Source: Methanofastidiosum sp. (GTDB lineage: Archaea > Methanobacteriota_B > Thermococci > Methanofastidiosales > Methanofastidiosaceae). Taken from it: a stretch of 5,384 nucleotides of DNA. A model generated the notes under the pieces. That model was given only the letters and a program-made list of their open reading frames with translations. It had not been told where the DNA came from and did no database searches. Made by a program: the position numbers and the translations under genes. Within the stretch, counting starts at the first letter, position 1; the number at the start of each line of letters is the position of its first letter. The stretch lies in the NCBI GenBank assembly GCA_013329085.1, contig DUKX01000058.1:1-5384 (forward strand), given 5' to 3'. Shown piece by piece: positions 1 to 5,384 of this stretch.

Positions 1-222
1 CATCCTGGTGACTGCCATTATGCTCAGGGCAATTATAAAACACTCAGAAGGGTAAAACTTCTTAAGATGCTACTAAAAGATATGGGATTAGAAGAGGAGA
101 GGTTAAGACTAGAATGGATATCAGCAAGCGAAGGAAACAAGTTCAGAGAAGTCGTAAATGATATGGTCATCAAAATAAAAGAGATCGGACCCTCTCCACT
201 GAGATCGGAGGAATCAAAATGA
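1..222 (+). CDS. mvhD: Hydrogenase iron-sulfur subunit, MvhD family (3' end only)
   Basis: This is the last 73 codons of an open frame that enters from the left edge and stops at TGA 220-222. The visible part begins with HPGDCHYAQGNY and contains LEWISASEGNKF, both of which I recognise as conserved in MvhD/FlpD proteins. The cysteine in GDCHY is probably one ligand of the single [2Fe-2S] cluster; the other cysteines would lie upstream. MvhD is a small cytoplasmic adaptor that carries electrons from the MvhAG hydrogenase to the FAD protein HdrA. Family members are usually about 130-150 residues, so roughly half is missing. It cannot be seen whether this is a free MvhD or the C-terminal domain of an HdrA-MvhD fusion, which is a known arrangement. 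Its stop overlaps the start of the small-subunit gene by four bases (ATGA), pointing to translational coupling. Confidence 0.9.
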   Translation, partial: HPGDCHYAQGNYKTLRRVKLLKMLLKDMGLEEERLRLEWISASEGNKFREVVNDMVIKIKEIGPSPLRSEESK

Positions 223-1190
223 ATAAAGCCAACATAGCATTTTACTGGGCTGCTTCTTGCGGTGGTTGCGAAATTGCTGTTTTAGATATCAATGAAAAGA
301 TACTGGATGTAATTGAAAAAGCGAACATCGTGATGTGGCCTGTAGCCATGGATACTAAATACGAGAACCTGAAAAAAATGAAAGACAAATCTATTGATGT
401 CTGCTTTTTTAACGGTGCCATAAGGACAAGTGAAAATGAAGAGCTTGCAAAGTTACTTAGAAAAAAATCGAAGCTTCTTGTTGCATTCGGCTCATGTGCA
501 CATGAGGGTTGTATACCTGCTTTGGCAAATCTATTTAACAAAAAACTGATTTTTGATCGAGCCTACCAAGAGACAGAAACAACAGTAAATAAGGATAACA
601 TTTTACCCATGCCTTCTTTCGAGGTGAAGGAAGGAGAGATTCATATCCCAGAATTTTATGATACTGTAAAAACTCTTGATCAGGTTGTTGATGTTGATTA
701 TTATATTCCTGGATGCCCACCAACTCCAAATATTGTAGAGGATGCCTTTAATAAATTCTTGACTGGAGATCTGCCACCAAAAGGGGCAGTTTTAGCACCA
801 GTTAAGGCTTTGTGTGACGAATGCCCTAGAAAAAAGAAGGACAAAATGATTGAAACAATTTATAGAGTATATGAGAAGGAAGCTGATCCGGAAAAGTGCT
901 TCCTTGATCAAGGCATAATATGCATGGGCCCTGCAACAAGGTCAGGCTGTGGCCACCAGTGCATCAAAGGAAACATGCCCTGCACAGGTTGCTTTGGAAA
1001 GACACCTGAGGTGACAGACCAAGGCGCAAAGATGATTTCCGCCTTAGCTTCAGTATTGGCAGTTGAAAATGAAATTGAACTTGATGAGAAAAAGGTGGAA
1101 GAACTAATTTCTAAAATTAAGGATCCAGTTGGGACATTTTACAGATATTCACTTGCTTCATCCTTTATTAAGAGAAAGGTGATAAAATGA
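219..1190 (+). CDS. mvhG: F420-non-reducing [NiFe] hydrogenase small subunit (MvhG type)
   Basis: This 323-residue protein is the electron-transfer subunit of a group 3c-type [NiFe] hydrogenase, passing electrons from the NiFe site of MvhA to MvhD. The proximal [4Fe-4S] ligands are visible as C14 and C17 (SCGGCE), C93 (GSCAHEGC) and C166 (YIPGCPP). A cysteine-rich second half has C199 and C202 (CDECPRKK), C227, C235, C244, C248, C255 and C258 (CIKGNMPCTGC), enough for two more [4Fe-4S] clusters. The protein starts directly with the catalytic domain and has no Tat signal or C-terminal membrane helix, so it is cytoplasmic, as expected for Mvh. The ATG at 219 follows GGAGG (207-211) by 7 bases. 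The gene overlaps mvhD and mvhA by four bases on either side. Length and motifs look complete. Assignment to MvhG rather than another group 3 hydrogenase rests partly on the mvhD and hdr neighbours. Confidence 0.95.
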   Translation: MNKANIAFYWAASCGGCEIAVLDINEKILDVIEKANIVMWPVAMDTKYENLKKMKDKSIDVCFFNGAIRTSENEELAKLLRKKSKLLVAFGSCAHEGCIPALANLFNKKLIFDRAYQETETTVNKDNILPMPSFEVKEGEIHIPEFYDTVKTLDQVVDVDYYIPGCPPTPNIVEDAFNKFLTGDLPPKGAVLAPVKALCDECPRKKKDKMIETIYRVYEKEADPEKCFLDQGIICMGPATRSGCGHQCIKGNMPCTGCFGKTPEVTDQGAKMISALASVLAVENEIELDEKKVEELISKIKDPVGTFYRYSLASSFIKRKVIK

Positions 1191-2644
1191 AAAGAATTAC
1201 AATAGATCCAATAACAAGACTCGAAGGTCATGGAAAGATTGAAATTTTTCTCAATGATGGTGGAAACGTCGAGAATGCTTATCTCCAGATACCTGAACTA
1301 AGAGGTTTTGAGAAGTTCAGCGAAGGCAGGCTTGCAGAGGATATGCCCCAGATTACCTCTAGGATTTGTGGAGTATGCCCAGAAGCTCATCATTTTGCAT
1401 CAACTAAGGCATTAGACAATGCTTTTAATACTCAGCCCACAGAAACAGCAAAGAAACTTAGAGAGTTAATGTACTGTGGGTATGTAGTATATGACCATAT
1501 ACTTCACTTTTACTTCCTTGGTGGGCCTGACTTTGTTGTCGGACCTGATGCACCAAAAGGGGATAGAAATATCATAGGCGTTATAGGAAAAGTCGGTGTT
1601 GAAATAGGTAAGGAAGTCATAAAACACAGAGCATATGGGCAGAAGATAACAAGGATCCTCGGTGGTAAACCCACCCATCCCGTCTGTGGCCTTCCTGGTG
1701 GTATTTCAAAAGGATTGAATGAAGAGGAACGAAATGAAATTGAATCAATGGCCGAATCTTGTGTCAAATTCTCAGAGTTTACCTTAAACTTTTTCAAAGA
1801 TACTGTACTAAAAAATAAGACGTATCTTGATCTCATCAAAAGCCATGCGTACACACTTGAAACTTATAATATGGGGCTTGTTGATAAAAATAACAATCTA
1901 AACTTCTATGATGGTTTGGTAAGGGTAAAAAGCCCAATAGATGAAGAGTTTGCCTGTTTTGATGGAAGCCAATATGCAGAGTATATCGAAGAGCACGTTG
2001 AGCCATGGACTTATATGAAATATCCTTACTTAAAACAGATTGGATGGAAAGGACTGACAGGTGGTGTTGATAGCGGGATTTACCGAGTTGGACCATTAGG
2101 CAGGATAAACGTCATTGATGGATTTACAACTCCGCTTGCAAATGAGGCCTATAAAGAGTTGATTGAAACTCTGGGAAAACCTGTTAATTCAACACTAGCA
2201 TTTCACTGGGCAAGATTGATAGAGTTACTTTACGCTTCTGAAAGAGTCTTGGAACTTAGCAGAGATAAAAATATCCTAAAACAGGATCTTAGGAACAAGG
2301 TAGGTCTCCCAAATGAAGGAGTTGGTGTAGTTGAGGCTGCAAGAGGGACTCTATTCCACCATTATAAATTAACTGAAGACGCAAGAATTGAAAAAGCGAA
2401 TATGATAGTCGCCACCACAAATAACGCCGGCGCCATATGCATGTCAGTAAGGGATGCGGCAAAAGGTATGATCTCAAATGGAAAAGTCAACGATGGGATA
2501 CTCAATAGGGTGGAGATGGCATTTAGGGCATATGACCCGTGTTTTGCATGTGCCACACACTGCCTCCCAGGAACATCGCCCATCGAAATATCTATTTACA
2601 ATAAGGATAGCTCACTTCTTAAGAGAATTGGGAGGGGCATATAG
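1187..2644 (+). CDS. mvhA: F420-non-reducing [NiFe] hydrogenase large subunit (MvhA type)
   Basis: This 485-residue protein is the catalytic subunit that splits H2 at a NiFe(CN)2CO centre. Both nickel-binding motifs are intact: RICGVC with C61 and C64, and DPCFACATH with C452, C455 and H458. The N-terminal PITRLEGHGKIEI carries the conserved glutamate E14. The segments KPTHPVCGLPGG and RGTLFHHY are also typical of group 3 large subunits. Twenty-seven residues follow H458; in this family the tail after the DPCxxCxxH motif is cut off by a HycI/FrcD-type endopeptidase once nickel is inserted. No such protease is encoded in the window. The ATG at 1187 overlaps the mvhG stop (ATGA) and is preceded by AAAGGTGAT (1175-1183), a good ribosome binding site. 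Both nickel-binding cysteine pairs are kept, so this is not a Nuo-type degenerate homologue; I expect an active hydrogenase. Confidence 0.96.
   Translation: MKRITIDPITRLEGHGKIEIFLNDGGNVENAYLQIPELRGFEKFSEGRLAEDMPQITSRICGVCPEAHHFASTKALDNAFNTQPTETAKKLRELMYCGYVVYDHILHFYFLGGPDFVVGPDAPKGDRNIIGVIGKVGVEIGKEVIKHRAYGQKITRILGGKPTHPVCGLPGGISKGLNEEERNEIESMAESCVKFSEFTLNFFKDTVLKNKTYLDLIKSHAYTLETYNMGLVDKNNNLNFYDGLVRVKSPIDEEFACFDGSQYAEYIEEHVEPWTYMKYPYLKQIGWKGLTGGVDSGIYRVGPLGRINVIDGFTTPLANEAYKELIETLGKPVNSTLAFHWARLIELLYASERVLELSRDKNILKQDLRNKVGLPNEGVGVVEAARGTLFHHYKLTEDARIEKANMIVATTNNAGAICMSVRDAAKGMISNGKVNDGILNRVEMAFRAYDPCFACATHCLPGTSPIEISIYNKDSSLLKRIGRGI
2631..2635 (+). promoter_or_regulatory. Ribosome binding site that fixes the GTG start of hdrC
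   Basis: GGAGG lies in the last codons of mvhA, 8 bases before GTG 2644. No ATG lies in frame near this point; the nearest in-frame methionine codon is at about residue 43, inside the first iron-sulfur region, so GTG is the start that keeps the cluster motif whole. Confidence 0.8.
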
Positions 2645-3048
2645 TGGTCTTCACCGTTTCTGAGAAGGGATTGGAACTAAGAAAAAATGTAGAAGAAATA
2701 TCTGGACAGAATATATTCCAGTGCTATCAGTGCGGTAAATGCTCGGCCACTTGTCCTGTTGTTGACAGCATGGACATGGCCCCTAATAAGATAATAAGAT
2801 TTGTTCAGATGGGGGACCTTGAAGTTTTGGATCAAAACACTTTCTGGGTATGTGCTGCATGTTTTACATGCTCGGCGAGATGCCCAAGAAGCGTTGACAT
2901 AGCTAAGATAATGGAAGCGTTGAGAAACGTGATGTTGAGAAACAAGCAGGATTTCATCAATATTTATTCAAAAGAATTTATAGAAAAGATGATTGAAGAA
3001 ATACCTCAGATGGCTATAGTTGCTGCGATAAAGAAGGGGGTCTGGTGA
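2644..3048 (+). CDS. hdrC: Heterodisulfide reductase subunit C-like, 2x[4Fe-4S] protein
   Basis: This 134-residue soluble protein has two complete cubane-cluster motifs: C27-x2-C30-x2-C33-x3-C37-P (CYQCGKCSATCP) and C70-x2-C73-x2-C76-x3-C80-P (CAACFTCSARCP). That arrangement, with hdrB directly downstream, identifies HdrC, which relays electrons from HdrA to the non-cubane clusters of HdrB. The start is GTG, overlapping the mvhA stop by one base (TAGTG) and supported by the GGAGG 8 bases upstream. The protein ends 54 residues after the last cluster cysteine, shorter than the roughly 185-residue HdrC of methanogens as I recall it. The missing part would be C-terminal, not a cluster. Its stop TGA shares its last base with the ATG of hdrB. 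Other short proteins with this fold exist in non-methanogens, so HdrC describes the electron-transfer role and does not prove a CoM-CoB pathway. Confidence 0.9.
   Translation: MVFTVSEKGLELRKNVEEISGQNIFQCYQCGKCSATCPVVDSMDMAPNKIIRFVQMGDLEVLDQNTFWVCAACFTCSARCPRSVDIAKIMEALRNVMLRNKQDFINIYSKEFIEKMIEEIPQMAIVAAIKKGVW
3036..3041 (+). promoter_or_regulatory. Ribosome binding site favouring ATG 3048 for hdrB
   Basis: GGGGGT sits in the last codons of hdrC. Its first base is 12 bases before ATG 3048, the same distance as seen for GGAGG of mvhG, but only 9 bases before the alternative GTG at 3045. This supports ATG 3048 and the N-terminus MEYPYYPGC. Confidence 0.6.
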
Positions 3049-3926
3049 TGGAATATCCTTACTACCCAGGATGTACTCTAAAAACTACGGGGAAAAAGGA
3101 CGAAGAAGCAGCTTTAGAAGTGGCAAAGCTTTTGGGATTTGAACTAAAGGAGCTCCCTACATGGACATGTTGTGGTGTTGTCTACAATCTCACTTCAGAT
3201 GTTATGGCTGATCATCTCTCGGCTACAAGAACTCTGATAAGAGCTCAAGAAATGGGGAGGGAGCTTAAAACAAATAAACTTGTGACACTTTGTTCTATGT
3301 GCTACAATGTTTTAAAGCAGGTCAATCTGATGTATAAGAATAATCCTGACAAACTCAATAACGTCAATCTTTTCATGGATACCGAAGAAGACTATCTTGG
3401 AAATATCGAGATTATGCATTTTTTGGAGGTTTTGTATAACGATATAGGTCCTGAAATGATTAAAGCAAAGGTAAAAACTCCTCTAACAAATCTAAAAGTT
3501 GACCCATATTATGGATGTATGCTCTTAAGGCCAAAAACAATAGCATTTGATGATCAAGATGCTCCTCATGTTATGGGGGATATACTTTCTGCACTTGGGG
3601 CTAAAGTAATTGAAAACCCGATGACCGTTGAATGTTGCGGCGCCCATCAAATTATAACAAACAAAGAGGCCGTCCTTGATTGTGTCCAAAGAATAGTCAA
3701 AGCATCTCAAAGCAGAGGGGCGGATGTAATTGTCACCCCATGCCCACTTTGCCAGTACAATTTAACAACGGGGCAGAAGAGCCTGTTTGAAAAAGGAAAA
3801 ATAAATCATCAGACTCCTGTTATTTATCTATCCGAATTATTAATTATTTCTCTTTCAGATAACAATCAGGATTATTTGAAGGACTATAAGTTCATTAAAG
3901 ATAAATTAGAAGAAAGAGGGGGGTAA
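3048..3926 (+). CDS. hdrB: Heterodisulfide reductase subunit B-like, two CCG domains
   Basis: This 292-residue protein has two complete cysteine-rich CCG domains. The first uses C9, C41-C42, C82 and C85 (YPGC, TCCG, CSMC); the second uses C157, C196-C197, C232 and C235 (YYGC, ECCG, CPLC). The pattern closely follows methanogen HdrB, where each domain holds a non-cubane [4Fe-4S] cluster and the pair splits the disulfide CoM-S-S-CoB. I therefore expect a catalytically competent disulfide reductase subunit, not a degenerate adaptor. I chose ATG 3048 over the in-frame GTG 3045 because of ribosome-site spacing and because MEYPYYPGC matches the usual HdrB N-terminus; the difference is one residue. 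The gene overlaps hdrC by one base and ends with tandem stops, TAA 3924-3926 and TAG 3927-3929, three bases before the next start. CCG domains also occur in TfrB, SdhE, GlpC and LutA-type proteins, but two complete motifs after hdrC make HdrB the best call. Confidence 0.92.
   Translation: MEYPYYPGCTLKTTGKKDEEAALEVAKLLGFELKELPTWTCCGVVYNLTSDVMADHLSATRTLIRAQEMGRELKTNKLVTLCSMCYNVLKQVNLMYKNNPDKLNNVNLFMDTEEDYLGNIEIMHFLEVLYNDIGPEMIKAKVKTPLTNLKVDPYYGCMLLRPKTIAFDDQDAPHVMGDILSALGAKVIENPMTVECCGAHQIITNKEAVLDCVQRIVKASQSRGADVIVTPCPLCQYNLTTGQKSLFEKGKINHQTPVIYLSELLIISLSDNNQDYLKDYKFIKDKLEERGG
3919..3924 (+). promoter_or_regulatory. Ribosome binding site that fixes the TTG start at 3930
   Basis: GGGGGT overlaps the first base of the hdrB stop and begins 11 bases before TTG 3930. 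An in-frame TAG (3927-3929) directly before TTG excludes any longer start, and the next in-frame ATG would remove the first 14 residues, including the first strand of the ferredoxin fold. Confidence 0.7.
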
Positions 3927-3929
3927 TAG

Positions 3930-4616
3930 TTGGCTGAAAAAAATCAGATCCCGTTGGTAAGTGTATTTATCATGGGTAAGGAGTATAAAGTTCCATCAGG
4001 CCTAACCCTGATGAAAGCCATGGAATATGCGGGCTATAGATATACAAGAGGTGCAGGGTGCAGGGCTGGATTTTGTGGCGCATGTGCGACTATTTACAGA
4101 TTAAAAGACGACTATAGATTAAAATCTGCTCTGGCATGCCAGACTACAGTTGACGATGGAATGTATCTAGTCCAGTTGCCATTCACACCTGCCAATAAGA
4201 AAAAGTATGATGTGGAAAAACTCAATATCGCCCACAATGTAATTCTAAAGGAATACCCTGAGATAGCGAGATGCATCAGTTGCAACAGTTGCACAAAGGT
4301 ATGCCCTCAAGAGCTAAAGGTAATGGATTATGTTCAGGCTTCATTAAGAGGGGACATAGAAAAGGCAGCAATACTCTCATTTGATTGCGTCCAGTGTGGG
4401 CTTTGTGCTTTTAGATGCCCTGCTGAAATTACCCAATACCATGTTGGGCAGCTAGCAAGAAGATTGAATGGAAAATTTGTTGCCCCAAAAGCAATGCATA
4501 CGGAAGAAGCGGTGGCAAAATTAAACAGCGGAATTACAAAGAAAGAAATTTCAAAGTTAAAAGTCTTGAAGCTTGCCGAGATAAAAGATCTTTACAAGAA
4601 GAGGGTGACGGAGTAG
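3930..4616 (+). CDS. SdhB/FrdB/TfrB-like iron-sulfur protein ([2Fe-2S] + 2x[4Fe-4S])
   Basis: This 228-residue soluble protein has the layout of the iron-sulfur subunit of succinate dehydrogenase/fumarate reductase. Residues 1-90 or so form a plant-type ferredoxin domain with C44-x4-C49-x2-C52-x17-C70 for a [2Fe-2S] cluster. Residues 105-175 form an alpha-helical domain with C115-x2-C118-x2-C121-x3-C125-P and C153-x2-C156-x2-C159-x3-C163-P. The second motif has all four cysteines, so a [4Fe-4S] cluster is more likely than the [3Fe-4S] of mitochondrial-type SdhB. A lysine-rich helical tail of about 50 residues follows. There is no CCG domain, unlike methanogen TfrB, whose C-terminal half is HdrB-like; the HdrB gene immediately upstream could supply it. 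The start is TTG, forced by an in-frame TAG just before it. The flavoprotein gene begins 7 bases downstream, so the pair probably forms a reductase that moves electrons between Hdr subunits and FAD. The partner and substrate are inferred. Confidence 0.88.
   Translation: MAEKNQIPLVSVFIMGKEYKVPSGLTLMKAMEYAGYRYTRGAGCRAGFCGACATIYRLKDDYRLKSALACQTTVDDGMYLVQLPFTPANKKKYDVEKLNIAHNVILKEYPEIARCISCNSCTKVCPQELKVMDYVQASLRGDIEKAAILSFDCVQCGLCAFRCPAEITQYHVGQLARRLNGKFVAPKAMHTEEAVAKLNSGITKKEISKLKVLKLAEIKDLYKKRVTE
4610..4613 (+). promoter_or_regulatory. Ribosome binding site for the flavoprotein gene
   Basis: GGAG lies in the last two codons of the preceding gene. It begins 14 bases before ATG 4624 and 11 bases before the in-frame TTG 4621. 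The spacing fits the TTG slightly better compared with other genes here, while codon preference favours ATG, so the start is uncertain by one residue. Confidence 0.5.
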
Positions 4617-4623
4617 TGTTTTG

Positions 4624-5384
4624 ATGAAGCTAATAAAAGGTTATCCCGAGGCAATGAGAGAATCCATTGAAATGGTTGAAAAGACACGAGAAAAAAGACT
4701 CAAAGAGAAATATCAGCAGATGTCTATGGAAGAGAGGGACGATGTCCTAAATAGGTATCATCCTGACTATAAACCTGAAGTAAAAAGAACTCTTTCGGTA
4801 GGGCATTCAAAAGGAGAGATAGTTCCTTTTGAAGTTGCAGATTTAATTGAATCCTACTCTCGTATTTCTGAAAAAGACATTGATCTTTCTAACATTGACT
4901 ATGATGTTGACCTTCTCATTATTGGAGGAGGTGGAGCGGGAACAATGGCAGGTATCTGGGCTACATATGAAGGTATAGACCCTCGGAATATTCTTATGAC
5001 GACTAAGCTCAGGCACGGCGACTCCAACTCAATTATGGCCCAAGGTGGCATACAGGCAGCAGACAAATCCAATGATGCCCCTGAAATTCATTATCTTGAT
5101 GTTATCGGAGGGGGGCACTTGGCAAATGATCCCGAACTTGTTGAAGCTTTAGTTTCTGATGGCCCCGCAATAATAAAATGGTTTGAAGAAAAAGGAGTCA
5201 TGTTTGATAAGGAAAAAGATGGAACAATGATTACTATTCACGGAGGGGGAACCTCAAGGAAAAGAATGCACTCTGCTAAAGACTATACTGGTATGGAGCT
5301 ACTTAGAGTTATTAGAGATGAATTTATTAATCTATCAATTCCTGCTGTTGAATTTTCACCTGCAATAGAACTTTTGATGGATGA
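4624..5384 (+). CDS. SdhA/FrdA/TfrA-like FAD flavoprotein (5' part, cut by window edge)
   Basis: An open frame of 253 codons runs off the right edge. After an N-terminal extension of about 95 residues, a Rossmann FAD site appears as LLIIGGGGAG (GxGxxG at residues 101-106). The conserved AQGGIQAA (139-146) and HGGGTSRKRMHSAKDYTG (206-223) follow; these match the FAD-binding and early capping regions of the succinate dehydrogenase, fumarate reductase and aspartate oxidase superfamily. The position of the histidine that binds FAD covalently in SdhA/FrdA (SHT before AxxGG) is occupied by Asn135 (GDSNS), so FAD is probably bound non-covalently. Substrate-binding arginine and histidine residues would lie mostly beyond the window. 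The start is ATG 4624, with TTG 4621 as an alternative. It directly follows the SdhB-like gene and probably forms its catalytic partner, reducing fumarate or a similar unsaturated acid, or oxidising succinate. Aspartate oxidase (NadB) is less likely because of the long extension and the iron-sulfur partner. Confidence 0.85.
   Translation, partial: MKLIKGYPEAMRESIEMVEKTREKRLKEKYQQMSMEERDDVLNRYHPDYKPEVKRTLSVGHSKGEIVPFEVADLIESYSRISEKDIDLSNIDYDVDLLIIGGGGAGTMAGIWATYEGIDPRNILMTTKLRHGDSNSIMAQGGIQAADKSNDAPEIHYLDVIGGGHLANDPELVEALVSDGPAIIKWFEEKGVMFDKEKDGTMITIHGGGTSRKRMHSAKDYTGMELLRVIRDEFINLSIPAVEFSPAIELLMD

Noticed and set aside
181..211. Direct repeat GAGATCGGA at 181-189 and 201-209, with CTCC (194-197) able to pair with GGAG (207-210) of the mvhG ribosome site.
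   Set aside because: Two copies only, inside the mvhD coding end, and a 4-bp stem is too weak to claim translational control.
242..541. Minus-strand open frames opposite mvhG, mvhA, hdrB and the SdhB-like gene, and a short plus-strand frame at 2478-2663.
   Set aside because: All lie within well-supported genes in another frame, have low-complexity or unrecognisable products and no convincing ribosome sites of their own.
3045..3047. GTG as the hdrB start, giving one extra residue.
   Set aside because: Only 9 bases from the start of the GGGGGT site against 12 for ATG 3048, and the HdrB N-terminus normally begins at the ATG position.
3994..4013. Perfect 7-bp inverted repeat CATCAGG/CCTGATG with a 6-base loop, early in the SdhB-like gene.
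   Set aside because: One or two such short hairpins are expected by chance in 5.4 kb; it lies in coding sequence and has no U-tract, so it is not a terminator.
4617..4623. The 7-base gap before the flavoprotein gene as a possible operon break.
   Set aside because: Too short for a promoter or terminator, and the ribosome site lies in the preceding gene, so transcription is continuous.
4624..5384. Flavoprotein as L-aspartate oxidase (NadB).
   Set aside because: It shares the non-covalent FAD pattern, but the long N-terminal extension and the adjacent SdhB-like partner fit a fumarate-reductase-like complex better, and no nadA or nadC gene is visible.

Overview
The window lies inside one tightly packed, plus-strand gene cluster and is coding almost from end to end. 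It holds seven genes. The first (an MvhD-type hydrogenase iron-sulfur protein) is cut by the left edge and the last (a succinate dehydrogenase/fumarate reductase-like flavoprotein) by the right edge. Between them are complete genes for a [NiFe] hydrogenase small subunit (MvhG type), its large subunit (MvhA type), heterodisulfide reductase subunits HdrC and HdrB, and a ferredoxin-like iron-sulfur protein of the SdhB/FrdB/TfrB family. Neighbouring genes overlap by 1 to 4 bases or are 3 to 7 bases apart, and each complete gene has a purine-rich ribosome binding site inside or just after the gene before it. No internal promoter, terminator, RNA gene, repeat array or mobile element is evident, and no stretch over 300 bases lacks a gene.

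The organism is probably an anaerobe that uses hydrogen, most likely an archaeon (a methanogen or a relative). The reasons are the MvhDGA + HdrCB set, HdrB with two complete CCG motifs, an A+T-leaning composition and arginine codons dominated by AGA/AGG. Anaerobic bacteria such as sulfate reducers and syntrophs also carry Hdr-Mvh modules, so the domain of life is not settled from this window.

The layout has three blocks. Bases 1-2644 form the hydrogenase block, mvhD(partial)-mvhG-mvhA. It takes electrons from H2 and passes them through three [4Fe-4S] clusters and the MvhD [2Fe-2S] cluster, normally to the flavin of HdrA, which is not in the window. Bases 2644-3926 form the Hdr block, hdrC-hdrB, carrying two [4Fe-4S] clusters and two predicted non-cubane [4Fe-4S] clusters for disulfide reduction. 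Bases 3930-5384 form a soluble fumarate-reductase-like block with one [2Fe-2S] cluster, two [4Fe-4S] clusters and an FAD domain that lacks the usual histidine for covalent FAD attachment.

The most interesting point is this third block. In the classical Mvh-Hdr complex electrons end at CoM-S-S-CoB on HdrB. Here a TfrAB/SdhAB-like pair is apparently co-transcribed with it. Thiol:fumarate reductase TfrB normally carries its own CCG (HdrB-like) half, but this iron-sulfur protein does not, so the adjacent HdrB may fill that role. A reasonable hypothesis is a soluble H2-linked complex that joins Hdr chemistry to reduction of fumarate, or of another unsaturated acid. The substrate and the direction of electron flow are inference.
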